DNA of 8,181 nt from Firmicutes bacterium UBA5449 (lineage in GTDB: Bacteria > Bacillota > SHA-98 > UBA4971), in contig DIQZ01000064.1 in NCBI GenBank assembly GCA_002424305.1, forward strand, positions 1-8,181, read 5' to 3'. The translations under genes were made by a program, and so were the position numbers. Positions 1 through 6,301 of this stretch are shown in pieces. The number at the start of each line of letters is the position of its first letter. Position 1 is the first letter of the stretch. Below the pieces are notes generated by a model. The model saw only the letters and a program-made list of their open reading frames with translations, ran no database searches and had not been told where the DNA came from.

Positions 1-68
1 GAAGTTAAGCCCTCCAGCGCTGATGGTACTGCACTGGTAACGGTGTGGGAGAGTAAGTCACTGCCGGA
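1..68 (+). rRNA. rrf: 5S ribosomal RNA, 3' part (5' end outside window)
   Basis: The window opens inside a 5S rRNA. The segment GAAGTTAAGC, the following CAGCGC-TGATGGTACT and the later GTGGGAGAGTAAGTCACTGCC match the conserved loop B/helix III side and the helix IV-V/loop E side of bacterial 5S rRNA. The 3' end is placed near 68, where the helix I strand CTGCCGG ends. About the first 50 nucleotides lie before the window, so an rRNA operon most likely ends here. The exact 3' end is an estimate. Confidence 0.93.
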
Positions 69-79
69 AGACTTTTTTT
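55..79 (+). terminator. possible rRNA operon terminator
   Basis: AAGTC (55-59) can pair with GACTT (70-74) across a 10-base loop, and a run of seven T (73-79) follows the 5S end. The stem is short and overlaps the mature 5S. The real terminator stem may instead use 5S helix I, whose 5' strand is outside the window. The T-run is clear; the hairpin assignment is weak. Confidence 0.4.
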
Positions 80-147
80 GTTGTACTTATGCTACGTCTC
101 CCCATGTAGCTCGTATTCGTCAATGTTCGCAAAAGGTTTCTAGTACC

Positions 148-161
148 CGAACATAAGTTGC
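148..161 (+). promoter_or_regulatory. putative LexA (DinR) SOS box of the ruv operon
   Basis: CGAACATAAGTTGC matches the Bacillus-type LexA consensus CGAACRNRYGTTYC at 12 of 14 positions; the mismatches are at positions 9 and 13. It overlaps the -35 hexamer (158-163) of the ruvC promoter, the expected place for a repressor. A second half-site, TGTTCG, lies upstream at 124-129, and together with the CGAACA at 148-153 it forms a widely spaced inverted repeat (ATGTTCG/CGAACAT). LexA control of ruvAB is established in B. subtilis and E. coli; its use here is inferred. Confidence 0.6.
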
Positions 162-187
162 CCCCTTAATCTCCCTAATGATATAAT
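158..187 (+). promoter_or_regulatory. sigma-A promoter of ruvCAB
   Basis: The -35 element is TTGCCC (158-163) and the -10 element is a perfect TATAAT (182-187), with an 18-bp spacer. Transcription would start around 194. That leaves an 18-nt leader carrying the ruvC SD and excludes the GTG at 191 as a start codon. Confidence 0.7.
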
Positions 188-211
188 CAGGTGGATAGGG
201 GGCATTTCTTA

Positions 212-766
212 ATGCTGGGGAAAGAGTGTGGCGAAGGGAAGGCAAAGGGTCTTAGGCTAATAGGCATTGATCCGGGCCTTATTGACACGGGCTACGGCAT
301 TATTGACATACTAGATAACAAGATCCGCTTGATTGAAGCAGGCCTTGTCAGAACCACTAAAGGCAAATCTCTTGAGTGTCGGTTGAATGAAATATACAAC
401 GGCATAATGTCGGTACTTAAGGAACACAGTCCCTCCGCGGTTATTGTTGAAGACCTCTATACGAACTATCGCTATCCCAGGACTGCGGTGCTCATGGGGC
501 ATGCGCGAGGTGTAATTCTTCTTGCAGCAAGCCGTAACGACCTGGCAGTGACATCCTATCCCCCTGCGCGTGTAAAGAAAGCATTGACCGGCACAGGTAG
601 AGCCACTAAATCTCAGATTCAGAGAATGGTCCAGGTCAGGCTGAGGTTAGATAAGGTGCCGGAACCGGATCACATAGCTGATGCGCTGGCTCTTGCCTTG
701 TGCCATTATGATTATTTGACTCATGAACTGGGCTTCGCATCAAAAGACGGAGGGGTGAGAAAATGA
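212..766 (+). CDS. ruvC: Holliday junction endonuclease RuvC
   Basis: RuvC is the dimeric resolvase that nicks Holliday junctions symmetrically after RuvAB branch migration. The 184-residue product has the RNase H-like fold signature: GIDPG near the N-terminus (D20), VEDLY (E80), and DHIADALALALCH near the C-terminus (H154, D157). These give a D-E-H-D metal site like that of Thermus RuvC, rather than the all-acidic E. coli version. The ARG segment after TAVLMGH is also typical. I chose ATG 212 because the GATAGGGGG SD (193-201) sits correctly before it, and because the in-frame GTG at 191 falls upstream of the predicted transcription start. The stop overlaps the ruvA start (ATGA), indicating translational coupling in a ruvC-ruvA-ruvB operon. 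The length is slightly above the usual 160-175 residues because of about 13 extra residues at the N-terminus. Confidence 0.96.
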   Translation: MLGKECGEGKAKGLRLIGIDPGLIDTGYGIIDILDNKIRLIEAGLVRTTKGKSLECRLNEIYNGIMSVLKEHSPSAVIVEDLYTNYRYPRTAVLMGHARGVILLAASRNDLAVTSYPPARVKKALTGTGRATKSQIQRMVQVRLRLDKVPEPDHIADALALALCHYDYLTHELGFASKDGGVRK

Positions 767-1416
767 TTTCAGCTATAACCGGAAACCTCTCCCAGGTGCA
801 AGAAGACAGGGTGATTCTAGAGGTTAACGGTTTCTCCTATGAGGTGCTGGTATCCCCTATTACGCTGGGAGCACTTCTTCCCGAGCGAGATCAAGAAGTC
901 AGTCTCAAGACGATATTCTACATACAAGGGGCACGGGGTGTAGGAAATATGACTCCTGTGCTTGTGGGTTTTGCAACTGACGCTGAGAAGGGTTTTTTTG
1001 AGCACTTTATTACTGTTGGAGGTATTGGCCCACGAGCTGCGCTCAAGGCTCTTACCATGCCGGTCGGACGTATTGCCCGCGCAATCGAGGAAGGAGATAG
1101 CTCAGTTCTCACTACTTTGCCGGGTATAGGAAAGCAGAAAGCTGCGAAGATCATCGCTGAACTAAAAGGCAAAGTAGGCAGGTTCGCAGTTGCAGTAGAT
1201 GAGGATGTAGATTTTGAGAGCCGCATAGTTATTTCCGAAGAAGACGATGTTGTTGAAGAAGCAATTGAAGTCCTATTGCAGCTTGGATATAGGCGTCAGG
1301 AATCAGAAGATATGGTCCGCCATGCCATAAGAAAGCAGGACAAAATTACGACTGCGGAAGCTATCATCCAAGAGATTTTTAAATCCTCAGCAAAATCCGG
1401 GGCAGGACCTAAGTAG
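763..1416 (+). CDS. ruvA: Holliday junction DNA helicase subunit RuvA
   Basis: RuvA binds four-way junctions as a tetramer and loads RuvB hexamers for branch migration. The 217-residue protein shows the N-terminal OB-fold domain (about 1-65), ending in the LVGF segment (67-70) that corresponds to LYGF in other RuvA proteins. Two helix-hairpin-helix motifs follow: VGGIGPRAA (85-93) and LPGIGKQKAA (119-128). After an acidic linker comes the RuvB-binding domain III (about 163-207, EEAIEVLLQLGY). The GGAGGGG SD at 749-755 fits ATG 763, which overlaps the ruvC stop. The loop where E. coli and B. subtilis have the acidic pin (Glu-Asp) is here three residues longer and glycine-rich, reading QGARGVGN (55-62), with no acidic residue. 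The family assignment is secure; the effect of the altered pin is unknown. Confidence 0.96.
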   Translation: MISAITGNLSQVQEDRVILEVNGFSYEVLVSPITLGALLPERDQEVSLKTIFYIQGARGVGNMTPVLVGFATDAEKGFFEHFITVGGIGPRAALKALTMPVGRIARAIEEGDSSVLTTLPGIGKQKAAKIIAELKGKVGRFAVAVDEDVDFESRIVISEEDDVVEEAIEVLLQLGYRRQESEDMVRHAIRKQDKITTAEAIIQEIFKSSAKSGAGPK

Positions 1417-1495
1417 GCCAGTATGATTGTGATCTACGAGCTACCATGAGAATTATTGTGACCTGAAGGATAAGTTGAGCCAAGGAGGGATGAGT

Positions 1496-2524
1496 ATGAC
1501 ACGCGTGAGATTGGTAAGCGGAGATGAGCAGGAGGAGGAGGTCGTATATCAAAAGAGTCTTCGTCCTACAAAACTCTCTGAGTTTACCGGACAGAAACAA
1601 GTAGTGGCGAATTTGTCCATTGCTGTTGAAGCTGCACGTATTAGGCGGGAAGCTTTGGATCACGTGCTTCTGTATGGCCCTCCTGGACTTGGGAAAACCA
1701 CACTTGCCCATATTATTGCAAATGAAATGAAGTCTGACATCATATCTACATCCGGACCTGCTATTGAGAGACCCGGGGATCTTATGGGGATCCTGACCAA
1801 TCTTGAGGACGGAGATGTCCTTTTCATAGATGAAATTCACAGGTTGCCTAAAGTAGTGGAAGAATTCATCTATTCTGCTATGGAGGACTTCCAAATAGAT
1901 TTCGTAGTTGACAAAGGCGCTTTTGCAAAAACAATCAAGGTGCCCTTAAAGCACTTCACTTTGGTAGGTGCGACGACTCGTGCAGGCTTGCTGTCAGCAC
2001 CACTTAGAGAGCGATTCGGACTCTTCCATCACTTAGATTTCTATCCTACAGAGGAATTAGCTGAAATTCTTCGTAGGTCTGCGTCAATACTGGGTGTGCC
2101 ACTTAAGGATGCGGCAGATATGGAGATTGCGGCACGGTCTCGCGGTACTCCCAGAGTAGCAAATAGGCTTCTAAAGAGAGTCCGTGACTATGCCCAGGTA
2201 AAAGGTGACGGTACTATTACCATAGAAACGGTTAATGCATCACTCAAAATGGAAGGTATTGATGATGTAGGTCTCGATAAGTTTGACAGGAAGTACCTTA
2301 AGGCCCTTATCGAGTTCTATAACGGAGGACCGGTTGGAATAGAAGCACTTGCAGCGACCCTCAATGAAGAGCAGGATACCCTCGCTGACATGGTGGAGCC
2401 ATTTCTCTTAAAAATCGGGTTTGTGATAAGGACAGCCAGTGGACGTCGTGCTACTGAGCACGCTTTCAGTCATCTGGGTTATTCATCTGAGGCAGAAGAT
2501 AAGGACTTGCCTTCGCTGTTTTAG
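1496..2524 (+). CDS. ruvB: Holliday junction ATP-dependent DNA helicase RuvB
   Basis: RuvB is the AAA+ motor that forms hexameric rings on two arms of the RuvA-bound junction and pumps DNA by ATP hydrolysis. The 342-residue product has Walker A GPPGLGKT (61-68), Walker B VLFIDE (108-113), sensor 1 VGATTRAG (157-164), the arginine-finger region APLRERFG (168-175), sensor 2 GTPRVANRLL (217-226) and a C-terminal winged helix ending in IGFVIRTASGR. The last motif is usually RTPRGR, so Pro-Arg is changed to Ala-Ser. ATG 1496 was chosen because GGAGG at 1484-1488 lies 7 nt upstream. The TTG at 1475 would put the SD inside the gene, and the ATG at 1490 is too close to it. The 79-bp gap after ruvA holds no gene or clear promoter, so cotranscription is likely. 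Confidence 0.97.
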   Translation: MTRVRLVSGDEQEEEVVYQKSLRPTKLSEFTGQKQVVANLSIAVEAARIRREALDHVLLYGPPGLGKTTLAHIIANEMKSDIISTSGPAIERPGDLMGILTNLEDGDVLFIDEIHRLPKVVEEFIYSAMEDFQIDFVVDKGAFAKTIKVPLKHFTLVGATTRAGLLSAPLRERFGLFHHLDFYPTEELAEILRRSASILGVPLKDAADMEIAARSRGTPRVANRLLKRVRDYAQVKGDGTITIETVNASLKMEGIDDVGLDKFDRKYLKALIEFYNGGPVGIEALAATLNEEQDTLADMVEPFLLKIGFVIRTASGRRATEHAFSHLGYSSEAEDKDLPSLF

Positions 2525-2552
2525 GCGATCTGTTGTGGCCTGTCAGGGTAGT

Positions 2553-3659
2553 TCATGTTCTTTCCTTCATGCCTTTGTCATAGAGATGCGGTAGATATTT
2601 CTCATACAACTTGACATTAAAATCCAGGGGATTCTCTTCTCTGAATTGATAAAGTGCATCCAGGTTAAGGTCGCCGACTACGACTTCCTCTTCATCGAAG
2701 GTGTTTGCCTGCACGAAATATCCGTCCTCGGAAGGTGTTAACTCGAGAGGGCCAAGGAGCCCTGATCTTCCGGTAAATACTATACCCACAAGGTTTCCCA
2801 CTGCTGCTGCTGAGACGCCTAAGACTTGACTTTCTTGCACTCTCGGCCATATCCCACGCATGGTGCGCCAGAAGAGATACTCTTCATTGTTAGCAGCGGG
2901 AATTGCGACGATGTCCACTTCCCTGAGCCGTGCGATACGGAAGGTCTCAAAGTATGTGGCGTCCATACAGATAGGAAAAGCTATCCTGCCCAGTGGCGTG
3001 TCCAGGACTTCAAGGCGAGATCCGGGCTCAAACCCCCATTCGGCCTCGAGAGGCAAGAGATGAAGTTTGCGCTGCTTTGCAATGATGTTTCCGCAAGGGT
3101 CAAAAAAGTAGCTGATATTGCGCATTTTACCGTCATCATCTTCCAGGTAAGCGCTACCTGAGATGATGTAGACTCGAAAGGAGCGCGCCAAAATCGAAAA
3201 GGTAGTTTCATATATGCGTCTGACAGCAGGAGACAGTATGCGAAATACATCAGCTACCTTCGTGTCGCCTCCGGATACTTCACTAACTGCTGAGTCCAGA
3301 CCTTGCGCTGCCAGGTTTTCAAGTCCCGGGATGAGACTCACCAGAGGAACCCCTGAATCCTCAGGAAACACAATGAGTTGCGCACCCTGATCTACTGCCT
3401 CCTTTGTAAGTCTGTAGATAGTCTCTGCGTAGGTGCGGGCATGGTTCTGCTTGATAAGTTCCAGCTTCATCTGGATTGCAGCCACCCTAATCTTTGACGG
3501 ACGACCTGATTCAGGAAGTTCATCCGTTGCTGAACTGGGAGTTATATGCTTCTCCAAAAGGGCCCGTTTGACTATGGAAGGACGTGACGCAAACCACAGG
3601 AATCCCTTAAAGATCAAACCTTGGAAAATTTGAGAGACGTTTTTTATTAATACTCTCAC
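2553..3659 (-). CDS. carbon-nitrogen hydrolase (nitrilase superfamily), triad intact
   Basis: This is an amidase or nitrilase-type enzyme expected to hydrolyse a C-N bond through a cysteine thioester; the substrate cannot be told from sequence. All three catalytic residues are visible: E100 in LIVFPED, K198 in KQRKLHL and C231 in FPICMDATY, plus the second conserved Glu (E205 in HLLPLE). The hydrolase domain begins at about residue 57 (KIRVAAIQM) and the protein is 368 residues, well above the usual 260-300. The excess is mostly a 56-residue N-terminal extension with a hydrophobic-amphipathic stretch (about 9-32) that might be membrane-associated. There is also a longer segment between the Glu motif and the next strand. 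The start is GTG 3659 with a GGGGG SD 9 nt upstream. It is the second gene of a minus-strand pair, 112 bp after a paralogue, and converges on ruvB with a 28-bp gap and no obvious terminator. Confidence 0.88.
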   Translation of the reverse strand: MRVLIKNVSQIFQGLIFKGFLWFASRPSIVKRALLEKHITPSSATDELPESGRPSKIRVAAIQMKLELIKQNHARTYAETIYRLTKEAVDQGAQLIVFPEDSGVPLVSLIPGLENLAAQGLDSAVSEVSGGDTKVADVFRILSPAVRRIYETTFSILARSFRVYIISGSAYLEDDDGKMRNISYFFDPCGNIIAKQRKLHLLPLEAEWGFEPGSRLEVLDTPLGRIAFPICMDATYFETFRIARLREVDIVAIPAANNEEYLFWRTMRGIWPRVQESQVLGVSAAAVGNLVGIVFTGRSGLLGPLELTPSEDGYFVQANTFDEEEVVVGDLNLDALYQFREENPLDFNVKLYEKYLPHLYDKGMKERT

Positions 3660-3697
3660 ATTAGCTTTCCCCCTTCCTGTTTTCTCCCGTCCTATCC

Positions 3698-3716
3698 CAG
3701 GTGTTCGCAGGTGTTC
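3698..3716. repeat. short tandem direct repeat AGGTGTTC
   Basis: CAGGTGTTC occurs twice (3698-3706 and 3708-3716) at a 10-bp spacing in the 112-bp gap between the two nitrilase-family genes. The spacing is about one helical turn, which would suit side-by-side protein binding. It could also be chance. I see no clear promoter in this gap, so the downstream gene is probably read from the promoter near 4710-4738. Confidence 0.3.
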
Positions 3717-3771
3717 CCAAGAGCAAGGTTTATGGTCATAACTGGGACAGGCTCAAAACAGCAACAGCAGT

Positions 3772-4677
3772 CTAATTTGCTTGACCTTCTGCATACGAAT
3801 GAGGGAACCATTGCTTGTAAAAGGCTATGTTGAACTGGGCGAATATGTTAAAGCGACGGATAGTCTTACCGATTTCGACGAAGTCCAGGTCTCCTGTGAG
3901 GATATCCTGAACATGAGAGGCTTCTACCTGTGCCAGCACCCCGGTATCTCCCGGTGTCATCTCACACGTAGCGTATATGGTAGATCGTCCCTCAAATTCA
4001 ACCCCGCCAAGAAAGCCCACTAGGCACGACTCGATCCCGAACACCTGATTTTGCTGGATGTTCTGCCACATGCCTCTCACCTGATGCCATTTGCTGTAGG
4101 GTTTAGGGACAGCCATAGGCGCTATGATGATTTGGGCACCCTTTAGAGCAAGAATTCGCGCAACCTCCGGATACCAGGCATCTTCACATATAGCGAAGCC
4201 CAGTTTCCCCAATGGGGTAGCAAGTATTTGAAGGTCTTCTCCTCTTGCGAATCCACTGCCACGCTCGTCTCGATTCAAGTGCGTCTGTGACTGAGTACCA
4301 ATGATTGTACCTTGTGGTGAGATCAGATGAGCGGTATTACTTACTCCTCTTCCTTTAGGCGTTAGCATAGTACCTGGGACAATGTGAACTGCGTGCTTCT
4401 TTGCGAGTCCCTGAAAGAAGCTGAGAAATTCATTGAAAATTGAAGCCCCGTGCGAAGACCAGATACGCCATATTGCCTGCGCAAGCCCTGGACCAAAATA
4501 GAGCTGTGCTTCAGGGTGTGCTGAAGTAAGATAAGCCAGTGCTGTATATGCCGGAAATACTACTAATTCAGCACCATCGTGCTTGGCCTGTTCTACAAGG
4601 CCTGTGATTCGTGTCAGAAAATCACCGGGGGATTCACGTCTTCTTAAAAGTAGTTGGATACAAGCTACTCCAGTCAG
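3772..4677 (-). CDS. nitrilase-fold protein, probably catalytically degenerate, CTG start
   Basis: The frame runs unbroken from the stop at 4702-4704 to the TAG at 3772-3774 and encodes 301 residues if it starts at CTG 4677. It is a paralogue of the neighbouring hydrolase: the two align from GVACIQL through the RG-W and QV-G segments to the C-terminal P-H-x-Y. The Cys is kept (C164 in FAICEDAWYPE), as is the second Glu (E138). However, the catalytic Glu is Ala (A43 in VVFPAYT) and the catalytic Lys is Gln (Q131 in TQSQTHL). Hydrolysis by the usual mechanism is therefore doubtful; a regulatory or partner role is inferred. No ATG, GTG or TTG occurs before codon 104 (ATG 4368). CTG 4677 has GGAGG (4686-4690) exactly 8 nt upstream and lines up with the domain start. 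ATT 4683 is the other, less well-spaced choice. Confidence 0.82.
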   Translation of the reverse strand: MTGVACIQLLLRRRESPGDFLTRITGLVEQAKHDGAELVVFPAYTALAYLTSAHPEAQLYFGPGLAQAIWRIWSSHGASIFNEFLSFFQGLAKKHAVHIVPGTMLTPKGRGVSNTAHLISPQGTIIGTQSQTHLNRDERGSGFARGEDLQILATPLGKLGFAICEDAWYPEVARILALKGAQIIIAPMAVPKPYSKWHQVRGMWQNIQQNQVFGIESCLVGFLGGVEFEGRSTIYATCEMTPGDTGVLAQVEASHVQDILTGDLDFVEIGKTIRRFNIFAQFNIAFYKQWFPHSYAEGQAN

Positions 4678-4709
4678 AAGAATCGCCTCCGTTATCTCTC
4701 CTTAGAGAT

Positions 4710-4738
4710 ATTCTATGGGAACATTGCTTATGAGGCAA
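4710..4738 (-). promoter_or_regulatory. sigma-A promoter of the nitrilase-family pair
   Basis: On the minus strand the -35 element is TTGCCT (4738-4733) and the -10 element is TAGAAT (4715-4710), separated by 17 bp. Transcription would start near 4703, right at the in-frame stop that bounds the nitrilase-fold gene. The leader would then carry the GGAGG site and force initiation at a non-ATG codon. The hexamers are 4/6 and 5/6 matches to consensus. Confidence 0.5.
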
Positions 4739-4834
4739 GTGTGCCTAAAGGGATGGATTCCTACAGAAGGAAACCCTCTTTATGTTGTAGAACAACTTAA
4801 CAGGATTATACTGTATGAACCCGGATTTTGCTAA
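4715..4834 (+). other. possible 39-codon leader ORF upstream of tnaA
   Basis: An open frame of 39 codons starts at ATG 4715 (a second in-frame ATG is at 4730) and ends with TAA 4832-4834, 44 nt before the tnaA start. It contains a single Trp codon (TGG 4754, residue 14, in KGWIP). The E. coli tnaC leader peptide also has one critical Trp, so the position is suggestive. There is no good SD, the peptide otherwise does not resemble TnaC, and the ORF overlaps the divergent promoter on the other strand. It may be a chance ORF. Confidence 0.25.
4785..4812 (+). promoter_or_regulatory. candidate tnaA promoter
   Basis: The -35 element TTGTAG (4785-4790) and the -10 element TATACT (4807-4812) are separated by 16 bp. 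The -10 is a 5/6 match; the -35 is weak (3/6). Transcription would start near 4819, giving a leader of about 60 nt. This would exclude the start of the 39-codon ORF from the transcript, so at most one of the two ideas holds. Confidence 0.35.
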
Positions 4835-4878
4835 TTTCCTTCTTCTCTGTCGGTACCGAAAAACAAGGAGGGATACTT

Positions 4879-6261
4879 GTGAGGCCTAGGTCGAAATATG
4901 CAGAGCCCTATCGTATCAAAGTAGTGGAACCCATTCAGCTTACTACAAGACCTGAGCGGGAAGAGATTATTGCTGAGGCCGGTTATAACGTATTCAATAT
5001 TCCTTCATGCGGTGTGTATATTGACCTTCTTACAGACAGTGGTACATCTGCTATGAGTGATTACCAGTGGGCGGGTCTCATGGTAGGAGATGAAGCTTAT
5101 GCAGGAGGAAAGAACTTCTACCATCTACAGGAGACTGTCGAAGAAATCTCAGGGTTCGAATATGTGCTTCCTACACACCAGGGACGTGCAGCTGAGAATA
5201 TCTTGACTACCATATTGGTTAAGCCGGGACAGCGAGTCCTCGGGAACATGCACTTTGATACTACGGAAGGACATATCCGTCTGAAAGGCGGGGAGCCGGT
5301 AAACCTCGTAATCAAAGAAGGTTTGGAAACAGCGACTCGGCATCCTTTTAAGGGCAACATAGATATTGAACGTTTGGTCAATGAGATCCACACTTATGGT
5401 CCTGAAAGCATTTCATACATAAACATTACTATCACCTGTAACAGTAATGGCGGGCAGCCTGTATCTATGGGAAACATAAGGGAAGTAAGCAGAATAGCAA
5501 GAGAGCATTCTATTCCTGTATTCTTTGACGCTGCCAGGTTCGCTGAAAATGCCTACTTTATTCGGGAACGGGAAGAGGATTATAAGAACAAGACCATATT
5601 GGAGATTACGAGAGAAATGTTCTCGTATGCTGACGGGTTCACCATGAGCGCAAAAAAAGACGGCCTTGTAAATATCGGTGGCATTTTCGCTACACGCGAT
5701 GAGGAACTGTATAGGAAGGCCGGTGAGTGGGGTATCGTCTATGAAGGGTTCTTGACTTACGGTGGGCTCGCAGGTCGCGATCTTGAGGCAATGGCTCGAG
5801 GTCTCAAGGAAGTTCTTGACGAACATTACCTGGAAGACCGTATCGGACAGGTCGCCTACTTAGGAGATCGCCTACTGGAACATGGGATCCCTATCATAGA
5901 ACCTACAGGCGGTCATGGTGTTTATCTGGATGCTAAGAGGTGCTTGCCTCATTTACCTCAAAGCGTATTTCCGGCTCAAGCCCTTGTCGTGGAGTTGTAT
6001 ATCGAAGGTGGAATACGCGCTGTAGAGTTGGGAACTGCAGCTTTTGGACATAAGGATAAGAAGACAGGTGAAATGGTGTATCCTGCTCTTGAGTTGGTCA
6101 GGTTGGCTATTCCAAGGCGTGTGTACACAGATAGGCACATGGATATGGTGGTTTGCGCTCTCAGCAATATCGCCCAACGAAAAGATGAGATTCGTGGATT
6201 AAAACTTGTCTATGAAGCCCCTGTGCTCAGGCATTTTACTGCTGAGTTTGAGCAGCTATAA
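4879..6261 (+). CDS. tnaA: tryptophanase (tryptophan indole-lyase)
   Basis: A PLP enzyme that splits L-tryptophan into indole, pyruvate and ammonia in the cytoplasm. The 460-residue product matches the beta-eliminating lyase family along its whole length: IDLLTDSGT (48-56), GDEAYAGG (70-77), PTHQGR (98-103), the PLP-aspartate region FFDAARFAENAYF (215-227) and the PLP lysine in MSAKKD (K260). Tyrosine phenol-lyase is the close alternative, but three positions are tryptophanase-type. These are Asp in FDTTEGH (D127, Thr in the phenol-lyase), Leu in AVELG (L384, where the phenol-lyase has Arg381) and His in LRHFTA (H452, Phe in the phenol-lyase). The start GTG 4879 has AAGGAGGG at 4865-4872. A TTG at 4828 would add 17 unrelated residues and include the SD. 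The gene is divergent from the nitrilase pair and 40 bp before the ttcA-like gene, probably in one transcript with it. Confidence 0.93.
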   Translation: MRPRSKYAEPYRIKVVEPIQLTTRPEREEIIAEAGYNVFNIPSCGVYIDLLTDSGTSAMSDYQWAGLMVGDEAYAGGKNFYHLQETVEEISGFEYVLPTHQGRAAENILTTILVKPGQRVLGNMHFDTTEGHIRLKGGEPVNLVIKEGLETATRHPFKGNIDIERLVNEIHTYGPESISYINITITCNSNGGQPVSMGNIREVSRIAREHSIPVFFDAARFAENAYFIREREEDYKNKTILEITREMFSYADGFTMSAKKDGLVNIGGIFATRDEELYRKAGEWGIVYEGFLTYGGLAGRDLEAMARGLKEVLDEHYLEDRIGQVAYLGDRLLEHGIPIIEPTGGHGVYLDAKRCLPHLPQSVFPAQALVVELYIEGGIRAVELGTAAFGHKDKKTGEMVYPALELVRLAIPRRVYTDRHMDMVVCALSNIAQRKDEIRGLKLVYEAPVLRHFTAEFEQL

Positions 6262-6301
6262 AGGAGTTTTTAGGCTTTGAAACAAGGAAGGTAGTTATGA
6301 T

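Noticed and set aside
191..211. GTG 191 as the ruvC start
   Set aside because: It lies before the predicted transcription start (about 194) and has no SD; ATG 212 has GATAGGGGG well placed upstream.
2525..2552. Terminator between the convergent ruvB and nitrilase genes
   Set aside because: Only 28 bp, with no stem longer than four pairs and no T-run on either strand.
3772..4368. A 198-residue gene starting at ATG 4368
   Set aside because: It would begin in the middle of the nitrilase fold. The frame stays open upstream and encodes the missing N-terminal third.
4828..4878. TTG 4828 as the tnaA start, adding 17 residues
   Set aside because: No SD before it, the added residues do not fit the family, and the strong SD for GTG 4879 would lie inside the gene.
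4879..6261. Tyrosine phenol-lyase instead of tryptophanase
   Set aside because: The three discriminating positions (Asp127, Leu384, His452) are tryptophanase-type; the phenol-lyase Arg381 equivalent is absent.
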